NCBI GenBank assembly: GCA_934630495.1
Contig: CAKTVW010000059.1
Span: 1 to 6,093 of the forward strand
Origin: an uncultured Oscillospiraceae bacterium
GTDB taxonomy: Bacteria; Bacillota; Clostridia; Oscillospirales; Oscillospiraceae
Direction of reading: 5' to 3'
Length of the DNA stretch: 6,093 bases
Shown here: piece by piece, positions 5,527-6,093 of the stretch
How the letters are laid out: each line of letters opens with the position of its first letter
How positions within the stretch are numbered: the stretch's first letter is position 1
The notes under the pieces: generated by a model
Database searches by the model: none
Told to the model about the DNA's origin: nothing
The model's input: the letters and a program-made list of their open reading frames with translations, nothing else
Position numbers and translations under genes: made by a program

Positions 5527-5945
5527 CAGAGCTGCAACGTGCAACGACCTTATTACAGCGCGGCTATACCTGCATTCTATGCGATCGCGACCGCATTCTG
5601 ACCAGCAAAAAAAGCGGCATTGCGCCGCTTTTGGAGCGCTATGAAAGCGGAGAAAACGCCGCCGATATGTGCGCGGCGGACCGCATCGTCGGAAAAGCCG
5701 CCGCCATGCTTCTGACCCTGATGGGCGTCCGCGCGGTCTACGGCGAGGTCATGTCCTCTGCGGCGCTCACGCTTTTGCAGGAGCGCGGCATCGAAGCGGC
5801 CTACGGCACATTGGTCCCGTCGATCGTCAACCGAAGCGGAGACGGCCCGTGCCCGATGGAAGCGGCTGTTGCCTCCCTGACGGAGCCTGTACAGGCTCCC
5901 GCAGCGATCCGCAGAGCGCTCGATGCACTGCGAAACGGCCGCTGA
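5523..5945 (+). CDS. DUF1893 domain protein
   Basis: The 140-residue product matches the DUF1893 family along its whole length. The recognisable blocks are YTCILCDRDRILTSKKSGIAPLL-like residues 15-37, AADRIVGKAAAML (51-63), GVRAVYGEVMSS (68-79), and VPSIVNRSGDGPCPME (98-113) with the family's conserved Cys110-Pro-Met-Glu. From memory, the Thermotoga member with a known structure has a deaminase-like fold, but the biochemical role is not established, so I give no function. No signal peptide or membrane segment is seen, so it is cytoplasmic. It starts at ATG 5523 within the stop of the lipoprotein gene (ATGA overlap), with GAGGG (5512-5516) six bases upstream, so the two are one transcription unit. 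An intrinsic terminator follows 28 bases after its stop. Confidence 0.88.
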   Translation: MTELQRATTLLQRGYTCILCDRDRILTSKKSGIAPLLERYESGENAADMCAADRIVGKAAAMLLTLMGVRAVYGEVMSSAALTLLQERGIEAAYGTLVPSIVNRSGDGPCPMEAAVASLTEPVQAPAAIRRALDALRNGR

Positions 5946-5973
5946 TCGGCATAACCACGCGAAATATATAGCA

Positions 5974-6015
5974 AAAAGCTCCATCCCGGCAGCAAACCGT
6001 CGGGATGGAGCTTTT
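5974..6015 (+). terminator. Strong intrinsic terminator of the lipoprotein-DUF1893 unit
   Basis: AAAAGCTCCATCCCG (5974-5988) pairs perfectly with CGGGATGGAGCTTTT (6001-6015), a 15-bp stem extendable by a G-T and a C-G pair. The stem ends in a TTTT tract on the plus strand and a matching A-tract on the other side, so it could also stop leftward transcription. It lies 28 bases after the DUF1893 stop. Confidence 0.92.
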
Positions 6016-6026
6016 ATACTAATACT

Positions 6027-6057
6027 GATTCTTGATTAAAAGATTTAATCAAGAATC
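6027..6057. repeat. Perfect 14-bp AT-rich inverted repeat
   Basis: GATTCTTGATTAAA (6027-6040) and TTTAATCAAGAATC (6044-6057) are exact reverse complements separated by AGA. The stem is AT-rich, unlike its GC-rich surroundings, and is not followed by a T-tract on either strand, so it is not an ordinary terminator. It starts 11 bases after the real terminator. Confidence 0.8.
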
Positions 6058-6059
6058 CC

Positions 6060-6093
6060 GTGTGCTACGCACACTCGCATCGTGCGAAAGCAC
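6060..6093. repeat. Chain of small GC-rich hairpins at the window edge
   Basis: GTGTGC-TAC-GCACAC (6060-6074) and TCGCA-TCG-TGCGA (6075-6087) are adjacent perfect hairpins with 3-base loops. The last bases offer an alternative hairpin, GTGC-GAAA-GCAC (6082-6093), with a GNRA-type tetraloop, which excludes the second hairpin. The pattern is cut by the window end. It may be part of a structured RNA, a repeat element or a mobile-element end. Confidence 0.5.

Noticed and set aside
1..6093. CRISPR array, tRNA, rRNA, transposase or prophage genes
   Set aside because: No regularly spaced repeats, tRNA-like cloverleaf, rRNA stretches or recombinase-like frames were seen. The window is ordinary chromosomal operons apart from the points listed.

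Overview
The window looks like a chromosomal segment of a GC-rich Firmicute, most likely a gut-type clostridium of the Oscillospirales/Ruminococcaceae kind. The reasons are strong AGGAGG-type ribosome binding sites, sigma70-like promoters, short lipoprotein signals, a compact pst operon, a QueT-type vitamin-precursor transporter and a DUF1893 protein. The taxonomic call is an inference from gene content and style only.

Left two thirds (173-4061, minus strand): a complete high-affinity phosphate uptake operon in the canonical order pstS-pstC-pstA-pstB-phoU. PstS is the lipid-anchored phosphate-binding protein, PstC and PstA are the membrane channel, PstB is the ATPase and PhoU is the regulator. 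The genes are packed with an 8-base gap (pstS/pstC) and overlaps of 4, 8 and 1 bases, so they are almost certainly co-transcribed and translationally coupled. The most striking point is that PstS appears circularly permuted: the half that is normally C-terminal (SREEGSGTR ... GYV) comes first after the signal peptide, followed by the half that is normally N-terminal (SGSSSVAP ... ITRWSEL).

Left edge (1-172): no supported gene. A good leftward promoter (extended -10) lies just after phoU and would make an RNA whose first ~50 bases can fold into mutually exclusive hairpins. The gene it serves is outside the window.

Middle (4062-4255): a divergent control region. A strong rightward promoter (TTGACG, 17 bp, TAGAAT) drives queT, and its roughly 80-base leader has hairpins, an A-rich tail and a loop that can pair with the queT ribosome binding site. 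This fits a preQ1 riboswitch, although the class cannot be fixed by eye. Two TTC-N5-GAA elements overlap the -35 and -10 of this promoter and lie next to the weaker pstS promoter.

Right third (4256-5945, plus strand): queT (queuosine-precursor transporter), a lipoprotein of unknown function and a DUF1893 protein. The last two overlap by 4 bases. A strong intrinsic terminator (5974-6015) ends this unit. Beyond it, 6027-6093 is a run of back-to-back perfect hairpins with 3-4 base loops that no gene explains.
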